Below, in pieces: positions 8,846-17,660 of a stretch of DNA of 64,000 bases. The number at the start of each line of letters is the position of its first letter. The stretch's first letter is position 1. Position numbers and translations under genes: made by a program. Origin of the DNA: Jiulongibacter sediminis (lineage in GTDB: Bacteria > Bacteroidota > Bacteroidia > Cytophagales > Spirosomataceae); assembly GCF_001306455.1 (NCBI RefSeq), contig NZ_LGTQ01000010.1, positions 293,174 to 357,173 on the forward strand. Reading direction: 5' to 3'. The notes below the pieces were generated by a model that was not told the origin of the DNA, did not search any database, and was given only the letters and a program-made list of their open reading frames with translations.

Positions 8846-9394
8846 ATGAACAGAATCAAAACAATCGGACTTACATTTTTAACCATCTTACTAGCGACAG
8901 CTTTTACTGTAGTTATTGATTTAGAAACTAAACTCTTACTGAATGACAAAGTAGAGCTTAAAGTACCGAAGGACTTCGATATCATGTCTGAAGAATTAAT
9001 GCAATTAAAGTATCCATCAGAGCGAAGACCAACTCTGGTCTATTCTAACGAGTCGGGCGGAATTAATGTGGCTTTAAACCTCACTCAAAGTCCGGCAAGC
9101 CAACAACTAATTCCCGTCTATAAAGACAACTTTGTTCGGACTTTTAAGAACCTTTATCCATCGGCCGAATGGAAAGACAGTGGCGTGAAAACGATTGATG
9201 GCAGAAAAGTTGGCTATTTAGAATTGATAACTCCGGCTATTGATACCGAAATTTATAATTTAATGTTCTTCACAGACTTAGACGGTCAATTACTTCTTTG
9301 CACTTTTAACTGCACCAGAAAGAGTATTGAGGAATGGACGCCGACTGCGAAAGAAATCATGAACTCCCTGAAAATAAAAAAGACGGGTCCATAA
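8846..9394 (+). CDS. hypothetical exported protein, possibly PsbP/DUF1795-like
   Basis: A 182-residue protein with an N-terminal hydrophobic segment (residues 8-24), then an alpha/beta domain: VELKVPKDFDIMSEE, RRPTLVYSNESGGINVALNL, DGRKVGYLELITPAIDTEIYNLMFF and LLLCTFNCTRKSIEEW, ending EIMNSLKI. This pattern (amphipathic strand, modified helix, final NSLKI helix) resembles PsbP/DUF1795 and related periplasmic folds, but the match is weak. Function unknown. Confidence 0.65.
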   Translation: MNRIKTIGLTFLTILLATAFTVVIDLETKLLLNDKVELKVPKDFDIMSEELMQLKYPSERRPTLVYSNESGGINVALNLTQSPASQQLIPVYKDNFVRTFKNLYPSAEWKDSGVKTIDGRKVGYLELITPAIDTEIYNLMFFTDLDGQLLLCTFNCTRKSIEEWTPTAKEIMNSLKIKKTGP

Positions 9395-9587
9395 CTTCAA
9401 ACCTGAAGGGTTGCCTAAGAAGCTTTTACTTTGTCATTAATTCTAAAAGTTTTGGATAGGGTAATGCTTTGAATGAAATGAATTCCCCGAACAAACAGAT
9501 ATATCTCCGTCGAACCCCAGAAGGACTAAAACCTGCATTTTACTGGTCAAAACGATAACAAGAAACACAAAACCATTGCCACCAAAA

Positions 9588-10358
9588 ATGGAAAACTCCC
9601 AAAAGAGATCAACGCATGACCCGGCTCTAAAACCATTTTGGAGGAAGCTTTTCAAATTCGATTGGAAGTTTGGATTCTTCCTGATACTTCTGATCTGCAT
9701 ACCCCGATTCGTATTGGTTCTCAATGCAAATCAAACCGGAAATTATGGCCCTATCGGGGCAATAATGCTCATCTCTGCGATTGTTCCTTTCATCTTTTTA
9801 AACAGAAATGGCCGTAAGGAAATCGGAATTATAGGGACTAAAAACATTGGCGGCTTACTCATGTCATTAATTGCTGGTTTAGCCTTTAGCTTTCTACTTT
9901 TTATCATCGGCAAAGCCATATATAGAGGTACCTTTCAAAACTGGTACGTCTACATCGGCAAATCTTACAACATCCCCCAAGGAATATCAGGAAACGACAA
10001 ACTGATATTATTCGTCACCATGGCCGTAACAGGAATGATTTTTAGCCCAATTGGAGAAGAGCTATTCTTTCGGGGAATAGTTCACGGCAGTTTTGCACGA
10101 TCGATTGGAGAGAAAAAGGCTTCCATTATAGATAGTTTAGCTTTTTCCCTCACCCATATTGCTCATTTCGGACTTGTTTTCATAAGCGGTACCTGGCATT
10201 TTCACCCTTTTCCGACACTCATATGGGTGGTGGGTATGTTCGTTGTCAGTATTCTTTTCTTCAGAGCTAAGAGTCTGTCTGGTTCACTGATGGGAGCCAT
10301 CTTCTGTCATGCAGGGTTTAACCTCGGAATGATTTATAGCATATTTTACCTGCTGTAA
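9588..10358 (+). CDS. CPBP-family intramembrane metalloprotease (first of two)
   Basis: A 256-residue multi-pass membrane protein of the CAAX protease/bacteriocin-processing (CPBP, Abi) family. All three signatures are present: the glutamate pair and Arg in GEELFFRGIVHG, a histidine in LTHIAHFGLVF, and HAGFN near the C-terminus. The ATG (MENSQK) was preferred to a TTG four codons earlier. The family cleaves membrane-embedded or prenylated peptides; bacterial substrates are mostly unknown, though some members confer immunity to bacteriocins. A second, diverged CPBP gene follows after about 120 bases. Confidence 0.88.
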   Translation: MENSQKRSTHDPALKPFWRKLFKFDWKFGFFLILLICIPRFVLVLNANQTGNYGPIGAIMLISAIVPFIFLNRNGRKEIGIIGTKNIGGLLMSLIAGLAFSFLLFIIGKAIYRGTFQNWYVYIGKSYNIPQGISGNDKLILFVTMAVTGMIFSPIGEELFFRGIVHGSFARSIGEKKASIIDSLAFSLTHIAHFGLVFISGTWHFHPFPTLIWVVGMFVVSILFFRAKSLSGSLMGAIFCHAGFNLGMIYSIFYLL

Positions 10359-10477
10359 GCTCCTTTCTTATTGAATTTAACAAACTCATTTTTTTAGGTA
10401 AATCCTTCCTTTCTTAACCTAAGTCAATGAACCCTAAAAATGGGAAGCCGACCTTTGTTTAAAATTTTGAAATCCGA

Positions 10478-11329
10478 ATGATCAATCAAGCCGAACGTAA
10501 GGAAGTCTGGAAAACCATATTTCTGTTTCTCGTACTGGTGTTCACGTTGACCTCTCCTTTTCATTATGCTTTGGTGAATTTATACCCTTCCCGTATTTAC
10601 GTGGGAGCTATCATGTGGTGCCCGGCTATCGCCGCCTTTCTAACCCTGAAAATCAGAGGCCGGTCTATTTCATCTCTTCCCTGGACATGGGAAAGCGGGA
10701 AATATCTTTGGTTATCGTACATCATTCCTGCCCTTTATGGTCTGCTGACTTACCTATTCATCTGGAGTTTTGGTTTAGGAGAGCTGGCCGATAGAGAAAC
10801 AATTGCGGAATGGGGAACGGAACTGGGTTTGTTTGGTATCCGGACTTTAAATACCACTTCTATTGTGGTCATCGCAATAATTTTGACAGGGACTGTGGAA
10901 GTCATCAGAGCCTCAGCCACCACTTTAGGAGAAGAAATCGGCTGGAGAGGATTTTTCATCTGGGAGCTAAGAAAGGTGCTCTCGTTTACAGGGGTCTCCG
11001 TGGTAAGTGGGCTTGTTTGGGCGGCCTGGCATTGGCCCCTCCTGGTTTATTACAGCAATAATATGCTTCTTGAGTTCATCTCCTTTTTCGTTGTGATTAT
11101 CTCCATGTCATTCATCATGACCTATTTCACCTTCAAATCGAGAAGCCTTTGGCCCGCTGTCCTTTTTCATGCCGTGAGCAATGTTTATATTCAAAAAATA
11201 ATGCCGCCTCTTACCAGTGAAGTAAAAGGTACTGAACACTGGCTGGGCGAAAACGGGATCATGTTTGCCATCGTGACGGCCCTGTTTGGGCTTTATTACT
11301 GGTACAAAGGAGTCAAAGAGCATCTCTAA
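10478..11329 (+). CDS. CPBP-family intramembrane metalloprotease (second of two)
   Basis: A 283-residue membrane protein with about eight hydrophobic segments. The family motifs are GEEIGWRGFFIWEL, WAAWHWPLLVYY and the HAVSN motif in LFHAVSNVYIQ. It belongs to the larger branch of CPBP proteases that carry a GWRG signature, so it is not a recent copy of the preceding gene. Catalysis in the bilayer would use the Glu pair and the two His residues. Own upstream region of 119 bases. Confidence 0.88.
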   Translation: MINQAERKEVWKTIFLFLVLVFTLTSPFHYALVNLYPSRIYVGAIMWCPAIAAFLTLKIRGRSISSLPWTWESGKYLWLSYIIPALYGLLTYLFIWSFGLGELADRETIAEWGTELGLFGIRTLNTTSIVVIAIILTGTVEVIRASATTLGEEIGWRGFFIWELRKVLSFTGVSVVSGLVWAAWHWPLLVYYSNNMLLEFISFFVVIISMSFIMTYFTFKSRSLWPAVLFHAVSNVYIQKIMPPLTSEVKGTEHWLGENGIMFAIVTALFGLYYWYKGVKEHL

Positions 11330-11406
11330 AAAACGTATAGTATATTGCGGTAAACTCATAACCATCAATCTTAAAAAACGGGCAGGCTTTTTTGCTCCGC
11401 ATTGCA

Positions 11407-12441
11407 ATGAATAAAAAACAAAAAACACTGATCATTAGAATTGTCTTATTTGTGAGCACAGGAGTATCCCTGTTTTTTGTTCCATGGCTTTTAGTGAAAG
11501 CCTGGATACTGCCCCTTCCTGATACTGTTCAGGAACAAATGGAACAGGCCATCGGACATGGTTTTGAAGGAATGCTCGTCTACATCGACAAGGCGGGCCA
11601 GCCCGCTCAATCTTTTGCAGCCGGATGGTATAACAAAGAACTGAAAATACCCGCCAAACCGGATGCCTTGTTTAAAATAGCCAGCATCAGCAAGCTTTAT
11701 GATGCCGTTGCTGTAACCAAACTGGTACATGACGGAAGGCTCTCGCTGGACAAGACCATCGCGGATTACTTTCCGAATCTTACAAGCCGAATAGAAAACG
11801 CAGATAAAATCACCTTGCGTTTGATGATTCAGCACAGAAGCGGACTTCCCAATTTTACCGATACCCCGAATTTCTGGGCATCTCCCACCCAAAGCTTTGA
11901 AGAAAGTCTAGCCCTGATACTTGACCAACCAGCCAATTTTGAGCCCGGAGATGATTACGAATACTGCAATACAAACTACCTGCTGATCAATAAAATCATG
12001 GATAATGAACTCGGGTACCCCAATTTTGAATTCATTCGCGAAGAAATCCTGAAACCCCTTGAGCTCAAACATACCTTTGGCTCTCTGAAAGAAGTGAATC
12101 TGGACGATGTAATGAGTGGCTACCATGTGGGGCATCCTCATGACTTAAAAGCTGATGAACACGGCATGCTTGCTACCGCTGAAGACGTGGGCATTTTCAT
12201 TCGGGCTTTAAATGACGGGTCTGTTTTTGAACCGGGAGAGCAGGAAATCTATTCGTCGGTTTATGAATATGAACATGGAGGCTGGGTGCCCGGCTATCAG
12301 AGCTTTGCAAAGTATCATGAAGACATTGACGCGGTTACCGTTGAATTCTATAGTACAACGGACTCCAAATTGTATAATTGGAATCTTTCCGAAATTGTGA
12401 ATAAGCGAATTGTCAAAATACTTAAACACCAGAAAAATTAA
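11407..12441 (+). CDS. membrane-anchored serine hydrolase, beta-lactamase family
   Basis: A 344-residue enzyme with an N-terminal membrane anchor (residues 9-30) and no lipobox. Catalytic motifs: S93-IS-K96 in KIASISKLYDA, YCN in YEYCNTNY, and HGG in YEHGGWVPGY. The ATG was chosen over a TTG five codons upstream. It is clearly paralogous to the lipoprotein hydrolase at 22.3 kb: shared blocks include ENADKITLRLMIQHRSG, NTNYLLI, VMSGYHVGH, ATAEDVG and SSVYEYEH. The last differences lie mainly in the membrane anchor. Substrate unknown (D-amino-acid peptide or ester). Confidence 0.88.
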   Translation: MNKKQKTLIIRIVLFVSTGVSLFFVPWLLVKAWILPLPDTVQEQMEQAIGHGFEGMLVYIDKAGQPAQSFAAGWYNKELKIPAKPDALFKIASISKLYDAVAVTKLVHDGRLSLDKTIADYFPNLTSRIENADKITLRLMIQHRSGLPNFTDTPNFWASPTQSFEESLALILDQPANFEPGDDYEYCNTNYLLINKIMDNELGYPNFEFIREEILKPLELKHTFGSLKEVNLDDVMSGYHVGHPHDLKADEHGMLATAEDVGIFIRALNDGSVFEPGEQEIYSSVYEYEHGGWVPGYQSFAKYHEDIDAVTVEFYSTTDSKLYNWNLSEIVNKRIVKILKHQKN

Positions 12442-13030
12442 TAGAACCTCCGTTATTCGAAGGCACTTCTCACCCAGAAGTCAAACAATATCTGATTCGC
12501 TCTCAACCGTTTTGTGGATAAACTAAAGACCTGGCCAAATTAATATTCACTTCCTGTTTTTTGATGAGTCTTACACACCGCTCTCTTGTTTTGGCCTTAT
12601 GATTCTCTTCCCAAAGAATTATTTGGCCCTAATTCTTCCCGTTTAGAAAGATTAAGTAAACAAGAGTATTTTAGTATCTTAAGACAGAGGGATATTGGGC
12701 TTTCATACCAATACCCATTCTCAAGAAAAAAGAAACACCTCCTTTTCCACTCCTCTTGCCTTTTATTCCGATCAGATGACAGAACCAAGTGCCTGATTGA
12801 CTTTCTGCCATCGGGAAAGGCCCGAAGGTGGTCATCGTCATTTTGATCCCTCTTCTTACCACTCAGTAAAAAAAACGACAATACCTCCCGTTTTGAAGAC
12901 ACGAAATCATACAATTCGATCAGGAATAAGTTATATTGCTTTACGTTCACGCGCCCTTTGAATAAAAAGATTTGTAAATCTTCAAAGGCACAATTCCACC
13001 ACCCGTAACGAACCTCTAAAAACCATTGCT
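12442..13030 (+). other. 589-base stretch without a convincing gene
   Basis: Short overlapping frames exist on both strands (about 86 and 117 codons), but neither shows a domain, signal peptide or plausible composition; the reverse one is dominated by charged and Cys/Phe-rich runs. No repeat, hairpin or transposon end was recognised. It may be decayed sequence. Confidence 0.5.
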
Positions 13031-13972
13031 ATGAAACCAATTTCAACCTTACGGGCAAAAGCTATCTTTCTCTTGGTTGGAAACATCCTGACTGCTCTAT
13101 TTCTGACCGCCGGGTCTGCTTTATCGCAGTCCAGAATTATTGACATGCACGTTCATTCTTATTCTGAAAATGACTTTGGGGAGCGGGAGCCTTCCAGCGA
13201 TTTCTATGGCAATAAAGGAGCCGCCAATGCGGAAGAACATCTGAAAGAAACCTTTGAAGCCTTTCGGAAATGGAACATTGTAAAAGCCGCTGTAAGTGGC
13301 AATCCGGAAAGTGTAGAACACTGGGCGGCACACGACCCTGACCGGGTGATCCGTGGCCTTCTCATCTTTTCACCGGACGACTATGGCCTTGACAGCCTTC
13401 AGTTTGAACAAATGATCCTAGATAAGAAAATTGAGATTTTCGGTGAAATCGGAGCCTATTACAGCGGCACCACTCTTAGTGATGAAATCTGGCAGCCCTA
13501 TTTACGTCTTTGTGAAAAATACGACATTCCGGTGGCAGTACATACCGGAGGAGGTGACCCGGGTGGCACTTACTCCTGGTCGCCCAAAGCCCGCCTTATC
13601 AAGGGAGACCCCTACCTCATCGAAGACGTACTAGTCAACTACCCGAAACTAAGAATCTACCTGATGCATAACGGGGGCGAAGAATGGCATGAGCATGCCC
13701 TTCGGATGATGGCCTATTACCCTCAGTTGTACACCGATATCGCCGTAATGTTATGGGTGGAACCCAATACTCAGCGAACCGTAACTGAATTTTTAAAAAA
13801 TGCTCAACATGCGGGTTATCTCGACCGCGTGATGTTTGGTTCTGATCAGATGGTCTGGCCTCATGCAATTGAGCAGTCCATTCAGTTTCTCAATAGCCTG
13901 GATTTTTTAAGCACTGAGGAAAAAGAGGGCATTTTTTATGGTAACGCCGCCCGTTTTTTAAAGATGAAATAA
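13031..13972 (+). CDS. exported amidohydrolase 2 (TIM-barrel metal-dependent hydrolase)
   Basis: A 313-residue secreted enzyme: signal peptide to ALSQS (about residue 34), then an amidohydrolase-related TIM barrel. Visible ligands are HVH in IIDMHVHSY, the strand His in PVAVHTGGG, the LMHNGG segment with a further His, and the Asp in MFGSDQMVWP; the chain ends with ENIF-like FYGNAARFLK. The family (COG2159) includes decarboxylases and lactone or ester hydrolases; the exported form here probably works in the periplasm. Its only close neighbour, the membrane protein gene that follows, is 118 bases away. Confidence 0.86.
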   Translation: MKPISTLRAKAIFLLVGNILTALFLTAGSALSQSRIIDMHVHSYSENDFGEREPSSDFYGNKGAANAEEHLKETFEAFRKWNIVKAAVSGNPESVEHWAAHDPDRVIRGLLIFSPDDYGLDSLQFEQMILDKKIEIFGEIGAYYSGTTLSDEIWQPYLRLCEKYDIPVAVHTGGGDPGGTYSWSPKARLIKGDPYLIEDVLVNYPKLRIYLMHNGGEEWHEHALRMMAYYPQLYTDIAVMLWVEPNTQRTVTEFLKNAQHAGYLDRVMFGSDQMVWPHAIEQSIQFLNSLDFLSTEEKEGIFYGNAARFLKMK

Positions 13973-14090
13973 TGGCTACTTCTTTTTACGGACTTTGGCC
14001 CGCATAGAAGAAAAAAGGGAAGCCCAAAGCTACGACCTCCATGTACATCAAGAGATTATCATTTTAATTTAACCTCTAACCCAATCAACC

Positions 14091-14723
14091 ATGGAAAAAG
14101 CATACCGTAATCTGGGGTATTTCCTGCTACTACTCATCCCTCTAACTTTTTTTGGTTTTTATAAAACCTACTTCAATCAGTTTCCGACCTTTAGCGAAAC
14201 CGCCTTTTTTGTGCAAATTCATGCCGGCATCGCTATGATATGGATTCTTATGCTGATTATTCAGCCTCTGATGATCCGAAACCGGAGAGTAGACCTTCAC
14301 CGGAAAATAGGCAAGGCCTCTTATGTTATTTTCCCTTTGCTGATTCTTTCCTTTATTCCCCAGATGATCAGTCTGGCGGGTTCAGATCGCCCTAATAATT
14401 TATTTTTCCCACTTTCCGATTCTATTCTACTGATTTCCTTTTATACGCTGGGAATTTATTACCGCTCAAAGGCCACTCTGCATATGCGGTACATGATTGG
14501 AACAGCCCTGATTTTTATCAGTCCCACCGTTGGACGGATATTTCCTTTCTGGTTCGACTTTTCTGATGTACTGGCCCAATTCGTCGTTTACAGCATCTTG
14601 TTTCTATTGCTGATCAGTCTGATTCTGATGGATAAAAAAAACGGCCGAAATCCAGAACCTTACCTACTCATGCTTCCTTTCTGGATACTTCATATGATCG
14701 TTTTCTCCATCGTTTTTCTCTGA
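14091..14723 (+). CDS. seven-helix membrane protein, DUF2306-like
   Basis: A 210-residue integral membrane protein with about six to seven hydrophobic helices. Conserved-looking His residues sit in VQIHAGIAMIW and VDLHRKIGKASY, with another in LHMRYMIGTAL. The LHRxxGK motif after the second helix is typical of DUF2306-type proteins, which are often compared to cytochrome-b561-like membrane proteins. Haem binding is only a suggestion. Function unknown. Confidence 0.68.
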   Translation: MEKAYRNLGYFLLLLIPLTFFGFYKTYFNQFPTFSETAFFVQIHAGIAMIWILMLIIQPLMIRNRRVDLHRKIGKASYVIFPLLILSFIPQMISLAGSDRPNNLFFPLSDSILLISFYTLGIYYRSKATLHMRYMIGTALIFISPTVGRIFPFWFDFSDVLAQFVVYSILFLLLISLILMDKKNGRNPEPYLLMLPFWILHMIVFSIVFL

Positions 14724-14879
14724 ACAGAAACTGAAAGGCGTGTCCTTTTTACCAATTTTGGCAAACCGGAATAGTTCTCTGAAGTTACCCTCATGATTGG
14801 ATGAATTTTCCTGAATTGACGGAGATTTGAATACGGTGGATTATTTCTGGGCGTTCTCCTCTTATTTGAAGCGAACAAA

Positions 14880-15701
14880 ATGAACTGGGAATATCACGAA
14901 ATTAAACCTCCTGAACACCTGGCTGAATATATTGATTGTATCTGGTGGGAGAACTATGCCGAAATTCATCCGGAAAAAGGAAAACATTTATTGGTTCCTG
15001 ATCTATCCATTGAACTCATTTTTACGCCTTCTGTAATGGTCCGGTATCTTCCCGGAACCGGTGAATATAAGAGAAAAAAAACACAGTTGGCCGGGCTTAG
15101 AACGACCCCTCAGGTATGTTCGGTTCAGGAAAGTCCGGTTATCGGAATTCGTTTCAAAGTATCACGTTTCTACCGGTTAAGTCTGATTAAAATGTCTGAA
15201 ACCATCAATAATTGCCTTCATCCTACTATTTGCTTCGGCAAATCTGTTTCAAAACTGGAAAGGGAAGTCTTCATGGCAAAATCACAAGAAGAGCGGATTG
15301 AAAAAATCACTTCCTTTTTTACCGATTACCTGACCTTTGTTACCATCGATTCCGACCCGGTTTTTGAAGATATTATCCGTTACATTGATGAGCTTAATGG
15401 GGCTTGTGTTATCGGTGAGCTCCCCTCTCTTTTTTCAATATCTGCGAGTACAATCGAGCGAAAATTTCGGAAAAATATGGGTTTGACACCCAAAAAATAC
15501 TGCTCACTTTTACGCTTTCAAAAGCAATTTCTTTCAGGACAAAAATCTTTCCGGAGCTATAATTCGGGTAGTAGTTTCAATTATTACGATCAGGCTCATT
15601 TTATTAAGGAAGTAAGTAAGTTCTCAGGCCTCACCCCCGGCCAGTTAGCCTCTCTCAAAATGGGAATTCAGGAAGCCTATTTTAAAAAAAAGTGGTCTTG
15701 A
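14880..15701 (+). CDS. AraC-family regulator with DUF6597 sensor domain
   Basis: A 273-residue transcription factor. The N-terminal half has the DUF6597 layout (YHEIKPPEHLAEYIDCIWWEN, LVPDLSIELIF, VIGIRFKVSRFYRL), the C-terminal half an AraC helix-turn-helix pair: LPSLFSISASTIERKFRKNMGLTPKKY then NYYDQAHFIKEVSKFSGLTPGQL. It is probably autoregulated and controls the barrel-hydrolase pair that starts 56 bases downstream; the same order is found around 17.6-21.3 kb with a different AraC protein. Confidence 0.9.
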   Translation: MNWEYHEIKPPEHLAEYIDCIWWENYAEIHPEKGKHLLVPDLSIELIFTPSVMVRYLPGTGEYKRKKTQLAGLRTTPQVCSVQESPVIGIRFKVSRFYRLSLIKMSETINNCLHPTICFGKSVSKLEREVFMAKSQEERIEKITSFFTDYLTFVTIDSDPVFEDIIRYIDELNGACVIGELPSLFSISASTIERKFRKNMGLTPKKYCSLLRFQKQFLSGQKSFRSYNSGSSFNYYDQAHFIKEVSKFSGLTPGQLASLKMGIQEAYFKKKWS

Positions 15702-15721
15702 CGATTTTTTACAATCCTACC
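15699..15721 (+). promoter_or_regulatory. possible AraC-controlled promoter region
   Basis: A run GACGATTTTTTACAATCC overlaps the AraC stop codon and lies about 50 bases before the barrel gene. The T-tract with a following ACAATCC looks like a candidate binding or promoter element for the gene pair downstream. This rests on position and on my recollection that related DUF6597-AraC loci have similar text; it is not proven. Confidence 0.28.
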
Positions 15722-15757
15722 AGGCAAGGGCTTCCTAATTTTGAAAAAAAATGAAAA

Positions 15758-16315
15758 ATGAAGCTATTACCTCTCCTGATCGGAGTCATTGCAATGACTC
15801 AGTTACAGGCACATCCTGGGAAAATCAATTCTCTCTCCTTTTCTTATTTCGGCGAAATGCTGACGCATCCCGGTTTCAAACTTAATGCCGGATTTCCATT
15901 AAAAACATGGAAAGGAAACAACCCGAAAGTCATACAAAAAAGTATTATACTCAGTACTGGCATTGGTTTTTTCTACCACAAACGGTATCAGACAGGCCTG
16001 TTTTTTATTCCTGAAATCAGCTACCAAAGACATCAAAAAAAAGGCAAATTTATTGAAATGGGAGCTGGTCTTGGTTACCTGAAAACCCTGATTCCAAATA
16101 GTTTTGAGGTACATGACTCCGAAATTCGGCAAGTAACCGCCAGCCATTCGTATTTGTCTTCCAATGTCTTTCTGGTCTTTGGGAAAGGGCTGCGTTCGAT
16201 CAAAAAAAAACAGGCTTCTTACTTTGTTAAACCTCAACTACTTCTCGCTGCTCCCGGTTTCCCTTCTGTCACTGGCTATTTTGCTCTTGAATTAGGAATC
16301 AAACAACATTTGTAA
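15758..16315 (+). CDS. putative outer-membrane barrel protein, paralogue of the 19.7-kb gene
   Basis: A 185-residue protein with a signal peptide (to about LQAHP, residue 19). The mature part has short beta strands and the segment YFGEMLTHPGFKLNAGFPL, which aligns with YFGELVLHPGLTVGLDYTV in the protein at 19.7 kb; both also share SLIIxxGIGF-like and LGYxxT strands. The protein probably forms a small membrane barrel. Its stop codon abuts the ATG of the alpha/beta hydrolase (TAAATG), so the two are translated together, as in the second module. Confidence 0.72.
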   Translation: MKLLPLLIGVIAMTQLQAHPGKINSLSFSYFGEMLTHPGFKLNAGFPLKTWKGNNPKVIQKSIILSTGIGFFYHKRYQTGLFFIPEISYQRHQKKGKFIEMGAGLGYLKTLIPNSFEVHDSEIRQVTASHSYLSSNVFLVFGKGLRSIKKKQASYFVKPQLLLAAPGFPSVTGYFALELGIKQHL

Positions 16316-17377
16316 ATGAAACGATTGAACTACCTGGCCTTAATGGCCATCCTACCTTTATTGTTTTCCTGCGAAAAATTCAAGGTAGATTCACAGGAAA
16401 ACTCCTTTTTCTATATTAAAAATAAAGGAGCTGAACTCCCGGTTTGGGTCAGAGGAAATACAACCTCCAAAAAATTCATTATTTACATCAATGGAGGCCC
16501 CGGAGCCACCAGTCTTGACATCGCCAGAGCCGATATGTTTGGCTGGTCAGAGGGGCTGGAGACCAATTTTGCCATGGTCTACTATGATCAGCGTGGATGC
16601 GGAAATGCCCAGGGAAATATTAATGATAATACCCTGACTATTAAACAGTATGTTGAAGATTTAGATCAAATCATCACTGTACTGGCAGAACAATACGACC
16701 AGCCGAAAATCTATCTGATGGGTGCAAGTTTTGGGGGCTTTATCGGTGCAAATTATTTATTAACAGACCAGTTTCAGCAAAAAATCAGTGGATGGATTTC
16801 CGTAGATGGTGCCTATAATTTCGACTATGACCTGAGCTGGCAATACCGAAGAACTTTTTTGATCAATCTGGCCAAAGAGGAACTGTCTCTGGGAAACAAA
16901 ATAGAGCATTGGACCAACGCTTTGGTATGGGCAGAAGACAATCCGGTCATCAGTACGGGGGAGCAGAAAAACAAATGGAGAAGTTTTATAGGCTGGCCGG
17001 GCGAAATCATCCTTCCCGAAGAAAGAGCTGCATTATCTTTACGTCAATATCTGGGCATCGGTTTTTTTTCAAGCTATAACCCTTTTCCTGCCTATTTATC
17101 ATCAAATCTTGAAAAGGTCAATAATCATCTCAATGAAGACGCTGAAGGCACAAACCTCATTTCGATTGTTTCTCAGATCACCATTCCTTCTCTACTTATA
17201 TGGGGAAGGTATGATGATCTTATTGCCCCGGAGGAGGGTAAGGAAGTTTTCACCCAATTCGGCACAGAAGATAGCCACAAGTTTTACAAACTTTTGCCCA
17301 ACTCAAGCCACGAACCATATATCAGTGATCCTGAAAATTTCAAAAAAGAAGTGATTGAGTTTGTGACAAAATACTGA
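16316..17377 (+). CDS. lipoprotein alpha/beta hydrolase (prolyl aminopeptidase-like, S33)
   Basis: A 353-residue lipoprotein (LLFSC, lipid Cys at residue 19) with an alpha/beta-hydrolase fold: oxyanion strand INGGPGATS, YYDQRGCG, nucleophile elbow GASFGG with Ser138, acid in IWGRYDDLI and catalytic His in NSSHEPYI. The start GGPG and DQRG motifs place it with proline iminopeptidase-type S33 enzymes. FYIKNKGAELPVWVRGN matches FFIRNAGAEMPVFVKGN in the 20.3-kb protein, so the two are paralogues. It is translationally coupled to the barrel gene before it. Confidence 0.87.
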   Translation: MKRLNYLALMAILPLLFSCEKFKVDSQENSFFYIKNKGAELPVWVRGNTTSKKFIIYINGGPGATSLDIARADMFGWSEGLETNFAMVYYDQRGCGNAQGNINDNTLTIKQYVEDLDQIITVLAEQYDQPKIYLMGASFGGFIGANYLLTDQFQQKISGWISVDGAYNFDYDLSWQYRRTFLINLAKEELSLGNKIEHWTNALVWAEDNPVISTGEQKNKWRSFIGWPGEIILPEERAALSLRQYLGIGFFSSYNPFPAYLSSNLEKVNNHLNEDAEGTNLISIVSQITIPSLLIWGRYDDLIAPEEGKEVFTQFGTEDSHKFYKLLPNSSHEPYISDPENFKKEVIEFVTKY

Positions 17378-17660
17378 ACACCAAAAGATATCCTGAAATA
17401 AAAATTTTTATGTTCAGAAAGAAATCAAAGGTGTACCTAAGGAGGTTTATGGTAAAAAATGCATTCAAAAATTCCAGAAACTGATCAGATTTCGGTCTTT
17501 TGAATTAAAAAAGACCTCCCGAATCTTTCGGAAGAGCTGCACAAGACCTGAAGGCAAATCATGAAAACCAAAGACTCGGAGCCAGGGAATATCTTTGAAC
17601 TCTAACCAGAGATCTTTTTCGGATTACGTGGGACAAGTGAATAAAAGAGGTCACCCAAAA

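Noticed and set aside
12586..12950. Two overlapping frames of 86 and 117 codons on opposite strands
   Set aside because: Neither has a domain, signal peptide or codon pattern of a real gene, and both lie in low-complexity sequence; treated as noise.
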